Source: Rhodococcus sp. 14-2470-1b (GTDB lineage Bacteria; Actinomycetota; Actinomycetes; Mycobacteriales; Mycobacteriaceae). From it: a stretch of DNA of 64,000 nucleotides. Of the stretch, positions 55,366-64,000 are shown piece by piece. Below the pieces are notes generated by a model. That model ran no database searches, had not been told where the DNA came from, and saw only the letters and a program-made list of their open reading frames with translations. Position 1 is the first letter of the stretch. Each line of letters begins with the position of its first letter. Position numbers and translations under genes: made by a program. The stretch is taken from positions 186,001-250,000 of the forward strand of contig NZ_NPFY01000035.1 of assembly GCF_002259415.1 (NCBI RefSeq), written 5' to 3'.

Positions 55366-57661
55366 CAGCTGCTCTGTCGAGCAACTCGGGCGGATCGAAC
55401 GCGGTGATCGGAGGCAGTTCTCCGTCGTAGCGTTCGATCTGCACCAGAACGTGCTGGCCCGTCGATCCTCGCGCGAGCGACGATGTGCCGACGTCGGGGG
55501 TCAGCACATTCGGGTTACCGTGTTTGCACAGCGTGGCGGGATCGGCAGGGTCGAGCGGGTCGTACCACGCACCGGTGGACAGTTGTACGACGCTGTCCAT
55601 CATGGCGTCGTCGATGATCACACCGGCCAGGCACGCTCCGCGATCGTTGAACACCCTGACCACATCGCCGGCGGCGATCCCTCGCGCGGCAGCCGCAGTG
55701 GAATGGATCCGAATCGGCTCTCGCCCTGCAATTTTCGACGCCTGGCTGGTGGCGCCGTGATCCAGTTGGCTGTGCAACCGAGTGCGGGGCTGATTGGCGA
55801 TCAAATGCAGTGGATATGTCGCAGCTCGTGCGCCGCCCAACCATTCGTCCGGTTCGAACCAGGCCGGGTGTCCGATGCAGTCGACATAATCGAAGCCCGC
55901 GATCGTCTCGGAGAAGATCTCGATCTTCCCACTCGGTGTACGCAGGGCGTTCCGTCGAGGATCCGCCCGATAGTCGGCAAGCAGGGTGAGGTCGTCCTCG
56001 GTGGTCATCCGGAACGAACCGGTGTGCCAGAAGTCGTCGAACTCCGGGGTGTCGACGCCGGCTGCGCGCAGGTAACCGCGCCACTGGTCGTAGAGATGCT
56101 CGACCCACTGCCGGGACGACCGACCTTCCGTGAATGCCTCTGCCACGCCGAGCTTCTCGGACAGCGCCGCGAAGGTGTCGTAATCGTCACGCGATTCGGC
56201 GTATCGAGGCACAGCGCGGTGCATGGCCACGAGGAGCGGATCGTTGCGGGTGCAACTGAGATCCTCGCGTTCCAGCGACGTGGTGGACGGAACCACGATG
56301 TCCGCATGTTTGGCCATCGGCGTCCAGTAGGGATCGTGCACGACGACGGTGTCCGGGCGCGCCAGTGCGCGCCGCAGTCGGCCCAGGTCCTGGTGGTGAT
56401 GGAACGGGTTGCCCCCCGCCCAGTGCACGAGCTTGATATCGGGGTATGTCAGTCGTTTGCCGTCGTAGTCGAACTCGGAGCCGGGTCGGAGCAGCATGTC
56501 CGAGACAGCGGCCACCGGAATGAAGGACGTGACCGGGTTCAGCCCCTGCGGAAGGGTCGGCAACGGGTACGGCACCGGCGCGAGACCCGGCTCGTTCATC
56601 GAGCCGTAGCCGTGGCCGAATCCCCCACCCGGAATGCCGATCTGGCCGAGCATCGATGCCAGCGTCAATCCCATCCACGGGGCTTGTTCACCGCTCTGGA
56701 CTCGCTGCAACGACCAGGTGACCGTCAGCAAGGTGCGTTGCGACGCCATCGACCTGGCGAGTTCGGTGATCACCTCGGGGGCCAACCCGGATTTCTCGGA
56801 CGCCCACTGGGGCGACTTCGGTGTGCCGTCGGTCGCACCGAGGAGGTAACGCTCGAACACGTCGTAGCCGGTGGTGTAATCGTCCAGAAATGCTCGGTCG
56901 AGCAGGTTTTCGGTCGCCAGAACGTGAGCGAGCCCGAGCATCACCGCAACATCGGAGCCGGGACGGGGCGCGAGCCACGTCGCGGCACCCGTCATGTCGT
57001 CTTGCAGCGGACTGACGGTGACGATCTTCCCACCGCGAGCCCGGAGCGCATCGAGTGCAGATTCGGTGGGGTGATTCGATGTGCCGCCGTGATTGACGGA
57101 CGTGTTCTTCACCGGCACTCCGCCGAACGCCACCAGAAGATCGGTCTCGCGCGCGATGACATTCCAGGATGTCGAACGTGAGAACAATTTCCAATGCGCG
57201 CCGACGACGTGTGGCATGACCACGGACGTGGCGCCGGTCGAGTAACTGTTCACCGACCGGGTGTATCCGCCAAGGCAGTTGAGGAAGCGATGGACCTGGG
57301 ACTGAGCGTGGTGGAAACGGCCAGCACTGGCCCACCCGTAGGACCCACCATAGATCGCACTGTTTCCGTACCGGTCGATGACCCGCCGGAGTTCGTCGGC
57401 GAGGAGGTCGGTGAGCTCCCCCCAGGTGACGGACACGAACTGATCGCTTCCGCGACGCTCGCTCGGACCCGGCCCGTGTTCGAGCCACCCTCGTCGCACT
57501 GCTGGTCCGGTCACGCGTGAGCGGTGACGCACCGAACCGGGAAGATTACCCAGGACGGGGGACGGACTGGAATCGCCGGCGTCGGGAGTGATCTCGGTTA
57601 CCTCGCCGTCCACGCCCGCGGCCTGGAACATGCCCCAGTGGGCCATGTGCTGTGCACTCAC
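55355..57661 (-). CDS. Molybdopterin oxidoreductase, BisC/TorA-like
   Basis: A 768-residue molybdenum bis-MGD enzyme of the DMSO reductase superfamily, biotin-sulfoxide/TMAO reductase branch. SYSTGATSVVMPHVVG holds the likely Mo-ligating Ser, HWAGGNPFHHHQDL and DPYWTPMAKHADIVVPSTTSLEREDL bind the cofactor, and NQPRTRLHSQLDHG begins the C-terminal domain. No twin-arginine signal and no 4Fe-4S cysteines are seen, fitting a cytoplasmic S- or N-oxide reductase. GTG 57661 overlaps the HAD stop (GTGA). Confidence 0.88.
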   Translation of the reverse strand: MSAQHMAHWGMFQAAGVDGEVTEITPDAGDSSPSPVLGNLPGSVRHRSRVTGPAVRRGWLEHGPGPSERRGSDQFVSVTWGELTDLLADELRRVIDRYGNSAIYGGSYGWASAGRFHHAQSQVHRFLNCLGGYTRSVNSYSTGATSVVMPHVVGAHWKLFSRSTSWNVIARETDLLVAFGGVPVKNTSVNHGGTSNHPTESALDALRARGGKIVTVSPLQDDMTGAATWLAPRPGSDVAVMLGLAHVLATENLLDRAFLDDYTTGYDVFERYLLGATDGTPKSPQWASEKSGLAPEVITELARSMASQRTLLTVTWSLQRVQSGEQAPWMGLTLASMLGQIGIPGGGFGHGYGSMNEPGLAPVPYPLPTLPQGLNPVTSFIPVAAVSDMLLRPGSEFDYDGKRLTYPDIKLVHWAGGNPFHHHQDLGRLRRALARPDTVVVHDPYWTPMAKHADIVVPSTTSLEREDLSCTRNDPLLVAMHRAVPRYAESRDDYDTFAALSEKLGVAEAFTEGRSSRQWVEHLYDQWRGYLRAAGVDTPEFDDFWHTGSFRMTTEDDLTLLADYRADPRRNALRTPSGKIEIFSETIAGFDYVDCIGHPAWFEPDEWLGGARAATYPLHLIANQPRTRLHSQLDHGATSQASKIAGREPIRIHSTAAAARGIAAGDVVRVFNDRGACLAGVIIDDAMMDSVVQLSTGAWYDPLDPADPATLCKHGNPNVLTPDVGTSSLARGSTGQHVLVQIERYDGELPPITAFDPPELLDRAAVRT

Positions 57662-58344
57662 AGGTCGATGCCGCGGCTTTTCACTGCATCCAGCAACGCG
57701 GTGGGTCGCTCGCCCGTCGGAACGGGATCGACGAGCGCGAACGAACATCCGATCGTGCGTGCGGCACCGTCCGCTTCTTCGCTGTCCCCGACCATCAGGG
57801 TTCGCGACGGATCGACCCCGAGACCGTCGACGGCGATGCGGAAGATCTCCGGTTGCGGTTTGACGACGCCGACCTCGAAGGACAGCGTGAACTGGTCGAT
57901 GTGTTCCTCGATGCCGAGCTGCGCGAACGCCGGCCTGATGTCGAAGGGGATGTTACTCAACACTCCGACCGAGATCGACTTCGCAGCAAGAGCTTTCACC
58001 ACCGCAACCGTATCGGGATACGGCGTCCAGCTGGCCGCGTCGATGACGCGGCCGTACACGGATTCCGCCTGCTCCGGTCGATCTATTCCTGATTCCTTCA
58101 GAACGTGAAGGTATGCCTGCCGGTGCAGCGCCGGGTCCAGGTCTCGGTTCCGCCACGCGTGGCGGGTGATGTCGTCGAACTGCACGACCTCCCCGACCGG
58201 CGCGGTCATACGGCGCATCAACTCCGCTGCGTGATGCCCGTCCACCGGGGCCCCGTCGGAGTGGGTGACGCCGTCGAACCAGGAATCGTCCTCGTCCAGC
58301 CGGAAGAGCGTGCCGGAGAAATCGAAGATGACCGCCTCGATCAT
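57658..58344 (-). CDS. HAD-superfamily hydrolase
   Basis: A 228-residue HAD protein with a helical cap. Motif I is DFSGTLF (Asp8, with Ser10 where most phosphatases have the second Asp), motif II is in VGVLSNIP, motif III Lys in [12 protein letters not shown], motif [12 protein letters not shown]. The missing second Asp argues against ordinary phosphatase chemistry. Four-base overlaps join it to chdC upstream (ATGA) and to the molybdoenzyme downstream (GTGA). Confidence 0.9.
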   Translation of the reverse strand: MIEAVIFDFSGTLFRLDEDDSWFDGVTHSDGAPVDGHHAAELMRRMTAPVGEVVQFDDITRHAWRNRDLDPALHRQAYLHVLKESGIDRPEQAESVYGRVIDAASWTPYPDTVAVVKALAAKSISVGVLSNIPFDIRPAFAQLGIEEHIDQFTLSFEVGVVKPQPEIFRIAVDGLGVDPSRTLMVGDSEEADGAARTIGCSFALVDPVPTGERPTALLDAVKSRGIDL

Positions 58345-59036
58345 GGCAGGGATGCCACGAGCGCCTCGACGTCGACGCGTGGTCCGGTGAAGAAGGGTGT
58401 CTCCTCGCGTACGTGGCGTCGCGCTTCGGTGGCGCGAAGGTCGCGCATGAGGTCGACGATGCGGTCGAGTTCCGGTGCCTCGAAGGCGAGGATCCATTCG
58501 TAGTCCCCGAGCGCGAACGACGGCACGGTGTTGGCGCGGACGTCTTTGTATCCGCGGGCGGCCATGCCGTGATCGGCGAGCATCGTACGGCGCTCCTCGT
58601 CGGGCAGCAGGTACCAGTCGATGGATCGGACGAACGGGTAGACGCAGATGTAGGCGCCCGGGTCCTCGCCTGCGATGAACGCCGGCACATGACTCTTGTT
58701 GAACTCGGCCGGGCGATGCAGCGCGGAGTTGCTCCACACCGGAGTGCTCGCCCTACCCAGAGCCGTGGTTCGGCGGAAGTCGGAGTACGTGGCCTGCAGG
58801 TCCTCGATACGCTCGGCGTGTGTCCAGACCATGAAGTCGGCATCGGCGCGCATTCCGGCGATGTCGTAGACGCCGCGCACCGCGACGCCTTTCTCTTCCT
58901 GGCTCTCGAAGAACACGCGGGCTTCCTTCGATGCTGCGGCGCGGTCGTCGCCCAGAACTCCTGGGGTGACCTTGTACACCGAGAACATCAGGTAGCGAAG
59001 TGTGGAGTTGAGCGCTGAGTAGTCGAGGCGTGCCAT
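58341..59036 (-). CDS. chdC: Coproheme decarboxylase ChdC (HemQ)
   Basis: Converts coproheme to heme b by two oxidative decarboxylations, the last step of the coproporphyrin-dependent pathway. The 231-residue chlorite-dismutase-fold protein has Tyr133 in [12 protein letters not shown] and the axial His156 in [11 protein letters not shown]. These positions match, with an offset of two, the catalytic Tyr and proximal His known in the actinobacterial enzyme. ATG 59036 lies 5 bases after the cgoX stop. Counterpart: M. tuberculosis Rv2676c. Confidence 0.95.
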   Translation of the reverse strand: MARLDYSALNSTLRYLMFSVYKVTPGVLGDDRAAASKEARVFFESQEEKGVAVRGVYDIAGMRADADFMVWTHAERIEDLQATYSDFRRTTALGRASTPVWSNSALHRPAEFNKSHVPAFIAGEDPGAYICVYPFVRSIDWYLLPDEERRTMLADHGMAARGYKDVRANTVPSFALGDYEWILAFEAPELDRIVDLMRDLRATEARRHVREETPFFTGPRVDVEALVASLP

Positions 59037-59041
59037 GCGCC

Positions 59042-60403
59042 CTATCGTGCCACCTCGGATACGGCGGCGGCCGCTCTGGTGGCGGATGCGACACAAGCGG
59101 GGACTCCGACGCCGTGGCTCCATGCACCGGCGACGGCGAGCCCGGGTACGCCACGAACTGCGGCTTCGATCTCGGAGACTCGCTCGACGTGGCCCGGCGC
59201 GTACTGCGGTAGCCCGCCTCGCCAGCGCTGCACCACGGTCTCGACGGGTGCGACGTCCAGGCCGGTGACCGTACACAGATCTTGCGTGGCGACCTCGACG
59301 AGTTCCTTGTCGGTCATCTCCAGCGCTGCGGTGTCGCCGAAACGGCCGAGTGACGCACGCAGCAGCGGTGTTTCCCGGTCGCCCAGGTGTGTCCACTTAC
59401 GACTCGAGAGTGTGAACGCTTTCACCGAGAGTCCCGCGTCCGTGGCGACGAGGACACCCGAGTTGTCCGGAAGTTCGGTGGCCGGCGGTAAGGACATGGC
59501 CACCACGACGGACGACGCGAGTTCGATGTCCGCGGCGGCGTCCGCGGCGTCAGGAACTGTGTCCGCGAGGATGCGTGCGAGAGCCGGGGCAGGTACGGCG
59601 AGGACCACGACATCCACGTGACCGATGGGGTCGACGCGCCAGCCACGCCGCTCACCTCGGATGGACACGACTTGGGTACCCAGGACAGTTCTGGCGTTCG
59701 TCGCCGATACCAGCGCGTCGACCAGTACTCCGTACCCGTCGCGGAGCGCACCGAACACCGGTCCGGAGCTGGGCGGGGGCAGTGCCCGCGTCACTGCGGC
59801 CGTCAAGCTGCTCGCTCCTGCGTCGAGTGCTGCGGCCAATGTCGGCAGCGCGGCACGTACGCCGATCGAGTCCGACAGACCGGAATAGACCCCGCCGAGC
59901 AACGGGTCGACGGATCGACGAAGCACCTGCTCGCCGAACCGACCGCCCACCAACTCCGCGACGCTGACGTCACCGCCCACGCGCCAGGTCATCGGCGAGT
60001 CGGACTCGGCCGAGATCCTCTGCACAGTCTCGTCGTCGACCATCCCGCGTAGCGCGGCGGCGTCCGACGGGATTCCCATCAACGTGCCGGGTGGCATCGG
60101 ATGCACCGCACCGCCCGCGTAGAAGAGTGGTCGCCGCCCCGCCGGATGCACCAACTGCTCGGACAGGCCCAGCTCGTTCAGCAGGGCGGGAACCTCGGGC
60201 CGTCGCCCGATGAAGGCCTCCGCACCCACGTCGAGTGGACCGTCTGCGATGCGCGCCGTTCGCAACGTTCCGCCGAGCCGCTCGGATGCCTCGACGACAG
60301 TGATCTCCGCGTCCGGGCCCAGGCTACGGCGCAGCCTGTAGGCAGCGACCAGTCCGGTGATTCCGCCGCCGACCACCGCGGCGCGAGGCGCCGACACCGT
60401 CAC
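59042..60403 (-). CDS. cgoX: Coproporphyrinogen III oxidase CgoX (HemY/HemG-type FAD enzyme)
   Basis: A 453-residue FAD-dependent oxidase that forms coproporphyrin III in the actinobacterial branch; older annotation calls it protoporphyrinogen oxidase. It has the dinucleotide-binding [16 protein letters not shown] near the N-terminus, ERLGGTLRT, and the C-terminal [21 protein letters not shown] that closes the FAD site. GTG 60403 overlaps the hemE stop (GTGA). It comes next after hemE and before chdC. Counterpart: Rv2677c. Confidence 0.95.
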   Translation of the reverse strand: MTVSAPRAAVVGGGITGLVAAYRLRRSLGPDAEITVVEASERLGGTLRTARIADGPLDVGAEAFIGRRPEVPALLNELGLSEQLVHPAGRRPLFYAGGAVHPMPPGTLMGIPSDAAALRGMVDDETVQRISAESDSPMTWRVGGDVSVAELVGGRFGEQVLRRSVDPLLGGVYSGLSDSIGVRAALPTLAAALDAGASSLTAAVTRALPPPSSGPVFGALRDGYGVLVDALVSATNARTVLGTQVVSIRGERRGWRVDPIGHVDVVVLAVPAPALARILADTVPDAADAAADIELASSVVVAMSLPPATELPDNSGVLVATDAGLSVKAFTLSSRKWTHLGDRETPLLRASLGRFGDTAALEMTDKELVEVATQDLCTVTGLDVAPVETVVQRWRGGLPQYAPGHVERVSEIEAAVRGVPGLAVAGAWSHGVGVPACVASATRAAAAVSEVAR

Positions 60404-61479
60404 AGCGAATGCACCAGCTCCACCACACGAGTGAGGACATCGGGGTCGGTATCCGGCAGTACCCCGTGACCGAGGTTGAACACGTGCCCGGTGGCCCCCG
60501 CCGCGAGCGCCCGATCCGCCTCGCCGACGATTCGCCGTACTTCGGTCTCGACGGCGTCCCAGCCCGCGAACAGCACGGCCGGGTCGAGGTTGCCCTGCAG
60601 GGCTTTTCCTGCCCCGACGCGGGTGACTGCGTCGTCGAGTGGGATCCGCCAGTCGACGCCGACCACGTCGGCACCCGCGTCGCCCATCGCGCCGAGAAGT
60701 TCCCCCGTACCGACTCCGAAGTGAATCTTCGGTACACCGGCCGAGCTCACCGCGTCGAACACCTTGGTCGAGTGCGGAAGGACGAATTCGCGGTAGTCGG
60801 CAAGCGAAAGTGCCCCTGCCCAGGAGTCGAACAGCTGGAGCGCATCGATTCCGGCCGCGAGCTGCGCCTTCAGGAACGTGATGGTGGTGTCCGCAAGTGT
60901 GTCCAGCAACGTGTGCCAGGTCTGCGGGTCGGACCGCATCAACGCCTTCGTCTTCTCGTGGTTTCGGCTGGGCCCACCCTCGACCAGATACGAGGCGAGT
61001 GTGAACGGAGCACCGGCGAAGCCGATCAGCGCTGTCTCACCTAGTTCCCTCGTCAGCAGAGCAACCGCGTCCGCAACGGGCTGTACCTGCTCGGTGCTCA
61101 AATGCGGTAGCGCATCGACGTCGGCACGCGATCGAATCGGGTTCGCCACGACCGGGCCCGTGCCGGCGACGATGTCGAGGTCGATGCCCGCGGCCTTGAG
61201 CGGCACGACGATGTCCGAGAACAGAATTGCGGCGTCGACACCGTGCCGCCTGACCGGTTGCATCGTGATCTCGGTGACCAGCTCCGCATCGAAGCAGGAT
61301 TCCAGCATGCCGATCCCGGCGCGGATCTTGCGGTACTCGGGCAGCGACCGCCCGGCCTGCCGCATGAACCAGACAGGTCGACGAGTCGGAACGCGGCCCG
61401 CGGCAGCGGCCAGCAAGGGCGCATCGGGAAGGTGGCGGCGCGAGGACGGCGTGTCGGTGCTGGGCGTGACGGTGTTCAT
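60400..61479 (-). CDS. hemE: Uroporphyrinogen III decarboxylase
   Basis: Makes coproporphyrinogen III, the entry to the branch served by cgoX and chdC. The 359-residue enzyme shows [16 protein letters not shown], the [15 protein letters not shown] stretch, [17 protein letters not shown], and [14 protein letters not shown] 61479 is preferred over an upstream start six codons earlier. It heads the hemE-cgoX-chdC-HAD-molybdoenzyme unit, divergent from the DUF3000 gene over 109 bases. Confidence 0.96.
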   Translation of the reverse strand: MNTVTPSTDTPSSRRHLPDAPLLAAAAGRVPTRRPVWFMRQAGRSLPEYRKIRAGIGMLESCFDAELVTEITMQPVRRHGVDAAILFSDIVVPLKAAGIDLDIVAGTGPVVANPIRSRADVDALPHLSTEQVQPVADAVALLTRELGETALIGFAGAPFTLASYLVEGGPSRNHEKTKALMRSDPQTWHTLLDTLADTTITFLKAQLAAGIDALQLFDSWAGALSLADYREFVLPHSTKVFDAVSSAGVPKIHFGVGTGELLGAMGDAGADVVGVDWRIPLDDAVTRVGAGKALQGNLDPAVLFAGWDAVETEVRRIVGEADRALAAGATGHVFNLGHGVLPDTDPDVLTRVVELVHSL

Positions 61480-61588
61480 TGCCGTCCATGCTGCCACGCC
61501 TCACGGTCGACGCCTCTACGCAGGTCCGTGCTGGTACTTCGGCGCGCCTCCGACGAACGGGAACGTGAGAAGTCTAACGTCCGATGAC

Positions 61589-62185
61589 GTGACCACACCC
61601 GGATCCGCTGCCGAGCCTGCGCCGTTTCGATCGGCTGTCGAGGCGATGCACCGGGCAGTCGTGCACCCCTCGATCGAAGTCGGCCCGATCAGACCGCCGC
61701 AGCGTCTCGCGCCGTACAGCTATGCGGTGGGCGCCGAGGTCAAGCATACCGTCGGGGAGGACGTCGGCGAGCAGTCCGACGGTGACGCATTCGGCCGACT
61801 CATCTTGTTGTACGACCCCGACGGTGACGAGGCGTGGAACGGCACCATGCGCCTCGTCGCCTACATTCAGGCCGACGTCGACGAGACCCTAGCGTCGGAC
61901 CCACTGCTTCCCGAGGTCGGGTGGAGCTGGTTGGTCGATGCTCTCGGTAATCGTGCCGAGCCGGTGACCGCGCTGGGTGGGACTGTCACATCGACCAGTT
62001 CGGTCAGGTACGGGGACATCGCCGGGCCCCCGAAGGCGCATCAACTCGAGCTCCGCGCGTCGTGGACGGCGGGCTCGGTGGAGCTCGCGTCACATGTGGA
62101 GGCGTTCTGTGAGGTCCTGGCCTACGCCGCCGGACTGCCTCCGGCCGGGATCACCGAGTTACGGAGTACAGCCGAGAAACGGTGA
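61589..62185 (+). CDS. DUF3000 domain protein
   Basis: A 198-residue protein of the actinobacterial DUF3000 family (M. tuberculosis Rv2680). Typical are PIRPPQRLAPYSYAVGAEV, GRLILLYDPDGDEAWNGTMRLVAYIQAD, WSWLVDALGNR and ASWTAGSVELASHVEAFCEVLAYAAGLPP. No signal peptide or known catalytic motif. GTG 61589 is chosen, with TCTAAC ten bases upstream as a possible -10 of a leaderless message; GTG 61565 is the alternative. Its link to RNase D downstream is conserved, but the function is unknown. Confidence 0.83.
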   Translation: MTTPGSAAEPAPFRSAVEAMHRAVVHPSIEVGPIRPPQRLAPYSYAVGAEVKHTVGEDVGEQSDGDAFGRLILLYDPDGDEAWNGTMRLVAYIQADVDETLASDPLLPEVGWSWLVDALGNRAEPVTALGGTVTSTSSVRYGDIAGPPKAHQLELRASWTAGSVELASHVEAFCEVLAYAAGLPPAGITELRSTAEKR

Positions 62186-62249
62186 CGCGACCCGAACTGG
62201 ATCGTGAGTTCGCACGCGGTCCGCTCGTTTGGGCTTAGAGTCACCTCTC

Positions 62250-63521
62250 ATGTCAGCGACAAGTTCCAGTGAACCGTCGGATGTAACGGACGGTCCTCCG
62301 CCTGCCGTTCCTCTGCTCGCGCCCGCCGACGGTGTCCCCCCTGTCGTCGACACCGTCGCCGGCGTCGCCGAGGCCGCGGCTGCACTCGCGGGCGGTCACG
62401 GTCCGCTCGCCGTGGACGCCGAACGTGCGTCGGGCTTTCGCTACTCACAGCGTGCGTACCTGCTGCAGTTCCGACGCCGCGGTGCGGGAACAGTACTGCT
62501 GGATCCCATACCGGTCACCGGGCAGCTCACCGCCTTGGCCGAAGTGATCAACCCGTTGGAGTGGGTGTTGCACTCGGCCGACCAGGATCTTCCCGGCCTC
62601 GAAGAACTGGGCCTCGTCCCGACGACGCTGTACGACACCGAACTTGCCGGCCGTCTGGCGGGCTTCGAGCGCGTCGGACTCGGCGCGATCGTCGAGAGAA
62701 CGCTCGGCCTGTCGTTGCAGAAAGGGCACGGCGCTGCCGATTGGTCGACGCGGCCACTCCCGGACACGTGGTTGAACTACGCCGCACTCGACGTGGAAGT
62801 ACTGCTGGAGCTGCGTGACGCTATGGCCGCCGAACTCGAGAGCCAAGGCAAGACGGAGTGGGCGGCGCAGGAGTTCGCACACATTCTGACCCTGGGTCCG
62901 CCGAAGCCGAAGACCGACCGTTGGCGCCGGACATCGGGTATTCATGCGGTGAAATCTCAGCGTGTCCTCGCTGCGGTGCGTGAATTGTGGCAGGCACGCG
63001 ACGAGCTCGCTCGCCGCCGCGACATCGCCGCCGGACGGATTCTGCCGGACTCGGCCATCGTCGCCGCCGCCACGGCGGACCCGAAGAACGAGAACGAGTT
63101 GAAGGCGTTGCCAGTCTTCGGCGGCCCCCGCCAGCGCCGGTCCGCGAAAGTGTGGCTGGGCGCGCTCGGCCGGGCACGCGCACTGCCTGCCTCGGACCTG
63201 CCGCCCAAGGCAGCACCGTTCGACGGTCCGCCCCCGGTGAACCGGTGGGCTCGCCGCGACCAGGATGCCGCCGATCGTCTCGCCGCGACACGGGCCGCGA
63301 TGACCGAGCTCAGCGAACGCGTCTCGGTCCCCGTCGAGAACCTGCTGTTACCCGATCTGCTGCGCCGACTCGTGTGGGACTGGAAACCGGCCACCCCGGA
63401 GGACGCTGTCACGGTGATCGAGAACGAGCTGGCCGATGGCGGCGCCCGTCCCTGGCAGCGTGAGCTCGTCGTCCCCGTGCTCACGGCCGCTTTGACCCCT
63501 CCTCAAGTTACCGACGGGTAA
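62250..63521 (+). CDS. rnd: Ribonuclease D
   Basis: A 423-residue 3'-5' exoribonuclease of the DEDD-y type for tRNA and stable RNA maturation. The N-terminal exonuclease domain has AVDAERASGF (Asp56/Glu58), WVLHSADQDLPGL, and LNYAALDVEVLLEL with the Tyr and last Asp; an HRDC domain follows (SQRVLAAVRELWQARDELARRRDIAAGRILPDSAI). ATG 62250 is very close to TAGAGT (62236-62241), so the transcript may be leaderless. Follows the DUF3000 gene by 64 bases. Counterpart: M. tuberculosis Rv2681. Confidence 0.95.
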   Translation: MSATSSSEPSDVTDGPPPAVPLLAPADGVPPVVDTVAGVAEAAAALAGGHGPLAVDAERASGFRYSQRAYLLQFRRRGAGTVLLDPIPVTGQLTALAEVINPLEWVLHSADQDLPGLEELGLVPTTLYDTELAGRLAGFERVGLGAIVERTLGLSLQKGHGAADWSTRPLPDTWLNYAALDVEVLLELRDAMAAELESQGKTEWAAQEFAHILTLGPPKPKTDRWRRTSGIHAVKSQRVLAAVRELWQARDELARRRDIAAGRILPDSAIVAAATADPKNENELKALPVFGGPRQRRSAKVWLGALGRARALPASDLPPKAAPFDGPPPVNRWARRDQDAADRLAATRAAMTELSERVSVPVENLLLPDLLRRLVWDWKPATPEDAVTVIENELADGGARPWQRELVVPVLTAALTPPQVTDG

Positions 63522-63542
63522 TACCGGCTACAGTGGGCGTCA

Positions 63543-63560
63543 GCCCGGCGTCGGCCGGGC
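63543..63560 (+). other. Short hairpin in the RNase D-thiolase gap
   Basis: A 7-bp perfect stem (GCCCGGC/GCCGGGC) with loop GTCG, no T run. It could be a weak terminator or part of the thiolase leader. TACAGT at 63529-63534 is a possible -10 for the thiolase. Confidence 0.35.
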
Positions 63561-63591
63561 CCATGTCCGCATCTGTCGGGAGGATCGAAGC

Positions 63592-64000
63592 GTGTCTGTA
63601 CCCGCGTCCACCAGCTCACAGCGGAATGTCGTGTTCGTCGACGGCATCCGCACACCGTTCGGCAAGGCAGGCCCCAAGGGCATCTACGCCGACACTCGCG
63701 CCGACGACCTCGTCGTCAAAGCCATCCGCGAACTGCTCCGCAAGAACCCCAACCTCCCTCCCGAACGAATCGACGAGGTCGCGATCGCTGCGACCACGCA
63801 GACCGGCGATCAAGGCCTGACCATCGGCCGCACCTCCGCCCTGCTCGCTGGACTCCCTCGCAGCGTCCCCGGTTTTGCCATCGATCGCATGTGCGCAGGT
63901 GCGATGACGTCGGTGACCACCACCGGCTCGGGCATCGGCTTCGGCCAGTACGACGTCGTCATCGCAGGCGGGGTCGAGCACATGGGTCGTCACCCGATGG
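63592..64000 (+). CDS. fadA: Acetyl-CoA C-acyltransferase (thiolase), 5' part
   Basis: The first 136 codons of a thiolase (about 400 residues when complete); the rest lies beyond the window. RNVVFVDGIRTPFGKAG is the usual thiolase opening, and the acyl-binding Cys101 sits in IDRMCAGAMTSV; VIAGGVEHMGRHPM ends the visible part. GTG 63592 follows GGGAGG at nine bases. The type with MCAGAM resembles the beta subunit of the fatty acid oxidation complex (FadA), so a fadB is expected next; that is inference. Confidence 0.92.
   Translation, partial: MSVPASTSSQRNVVFVDGIRTPFGKAGPKGIYADTRADDLVVKAIRELLRKNPNLPPERIDEVAIAATTQTGDQGLTIGRTSALLAGLPRSVPGFAIDRMCAGAMTSVTTTGSGIGFGQYDVVIAGGVEHMGRHPM

Noticed and set aside
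60878-61588. Plus-strand extension of the DUF3000 gene across hemE
   Set aside because: It is antisense to the conserved hemE; DUF3000 homology begins only after about 61600.

Overview
The window is high-GC DNA (about 65% by eye) from a mycolic-acid actinobacterium, most likely Rhodococcus or a close relative. Gene order follows the Mycobacterium tuberculosis block that runs from alaS/rarA (around Rv2555c-Rv2559c) through the transglutaminase cluster, aspS, hisS, ppiB, rel, apt, secFD, ruvBAC, yebC, pdxT, tesB, pdxS and the PIM genes to thrS. It then jumps to the ribD-like, aftC, msrB, hem and RNase D block (around Rv2670c-Rv2681). PimA, PatA, PgsA and AftC imply the phosphatidylinositol-mannoside and arabinogalactan/lipoarabinomannan envelope typical of Mycobacteriales. 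The genus call is inference; no rRNA or marker comparison was possible.

Layout. 1-4.4 kb (-): 5' part of alaS, rarA and an APH-like kinase. 4.4-11.6 kb (-): a small transglutaminase, a circularly permuted ATP-grasp/alpha-E fusion and a transglutaminase/DUF2126 giant, which together form a predicted but uncharacterised peptide-ligase system. 11.7-14.8 kb (+): three membrane proteins with Pro/Gly/Tyr-rich N-terminal tails. 14.8-23.8 kb: aspS, a zinc metallopeptidase, a radical SAM protein, a DUF3237 protein, the operon MBL hydrolase-hisS-PH-like protein, and two tandem cyclophilins. 23.9-45.1 kb (almost all -): rel, apt, an oligopeptide-binding-like lipoprotein, secF, secD, yajC, ruvB, ruvA, ruvC, yebC, pdxT, tesB, then pdxS, then nudix, pimA, patA, pgsA, HIT, thrS. 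One (+) gene with a ruined kinase P-loop sits between tesB and pdxS. 45.3-46.8 kb: a PGPGW membrane protein, tRNA-Val(CAC) on (-) and a five-tRNA array on (+) with a duplicated Gly/Val pair. 46.9-55.4 kb (mostly +): small hypotheticals, a hydrolase, an acetyltransferase, zapE (-), a RibD-like reductase, a secreted alpha/beta-hydrolase-like lipoprotein, aftC, msrB, a lower-GC polysaccharide pyruvyl transferase and a MaoC protein. 55.4-61.5 kb (-): hemE, cgoX, chdC, a HAD hydrolase and a molybdopterin oxidoreductase as one unit. 61.6-64 kb (+): a DUF3000 protein, RNase D and the start of a thiolase.

How it works together. Most genes are housekeeping: translation, protein export, recombination, the stringent response, PLP synthesis, PIM synthesis and the coproporphyrin-dependent heme branch. 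Thirteen gene pairs overlap by exactly four bases (ATGA or GTGA) and two more by one base (TGATG), so translational coupling is widespread and several starts are fixed by it. No gene-free stretch reaches 300 bases. The largest is 45885-46138, between the divergent tRNA-Val and the tRNA array; apart from a candidate promoter I see nothing in it. No insertion sequence, integrase, CRISPR array, rRNA or riboswitch was recognised.
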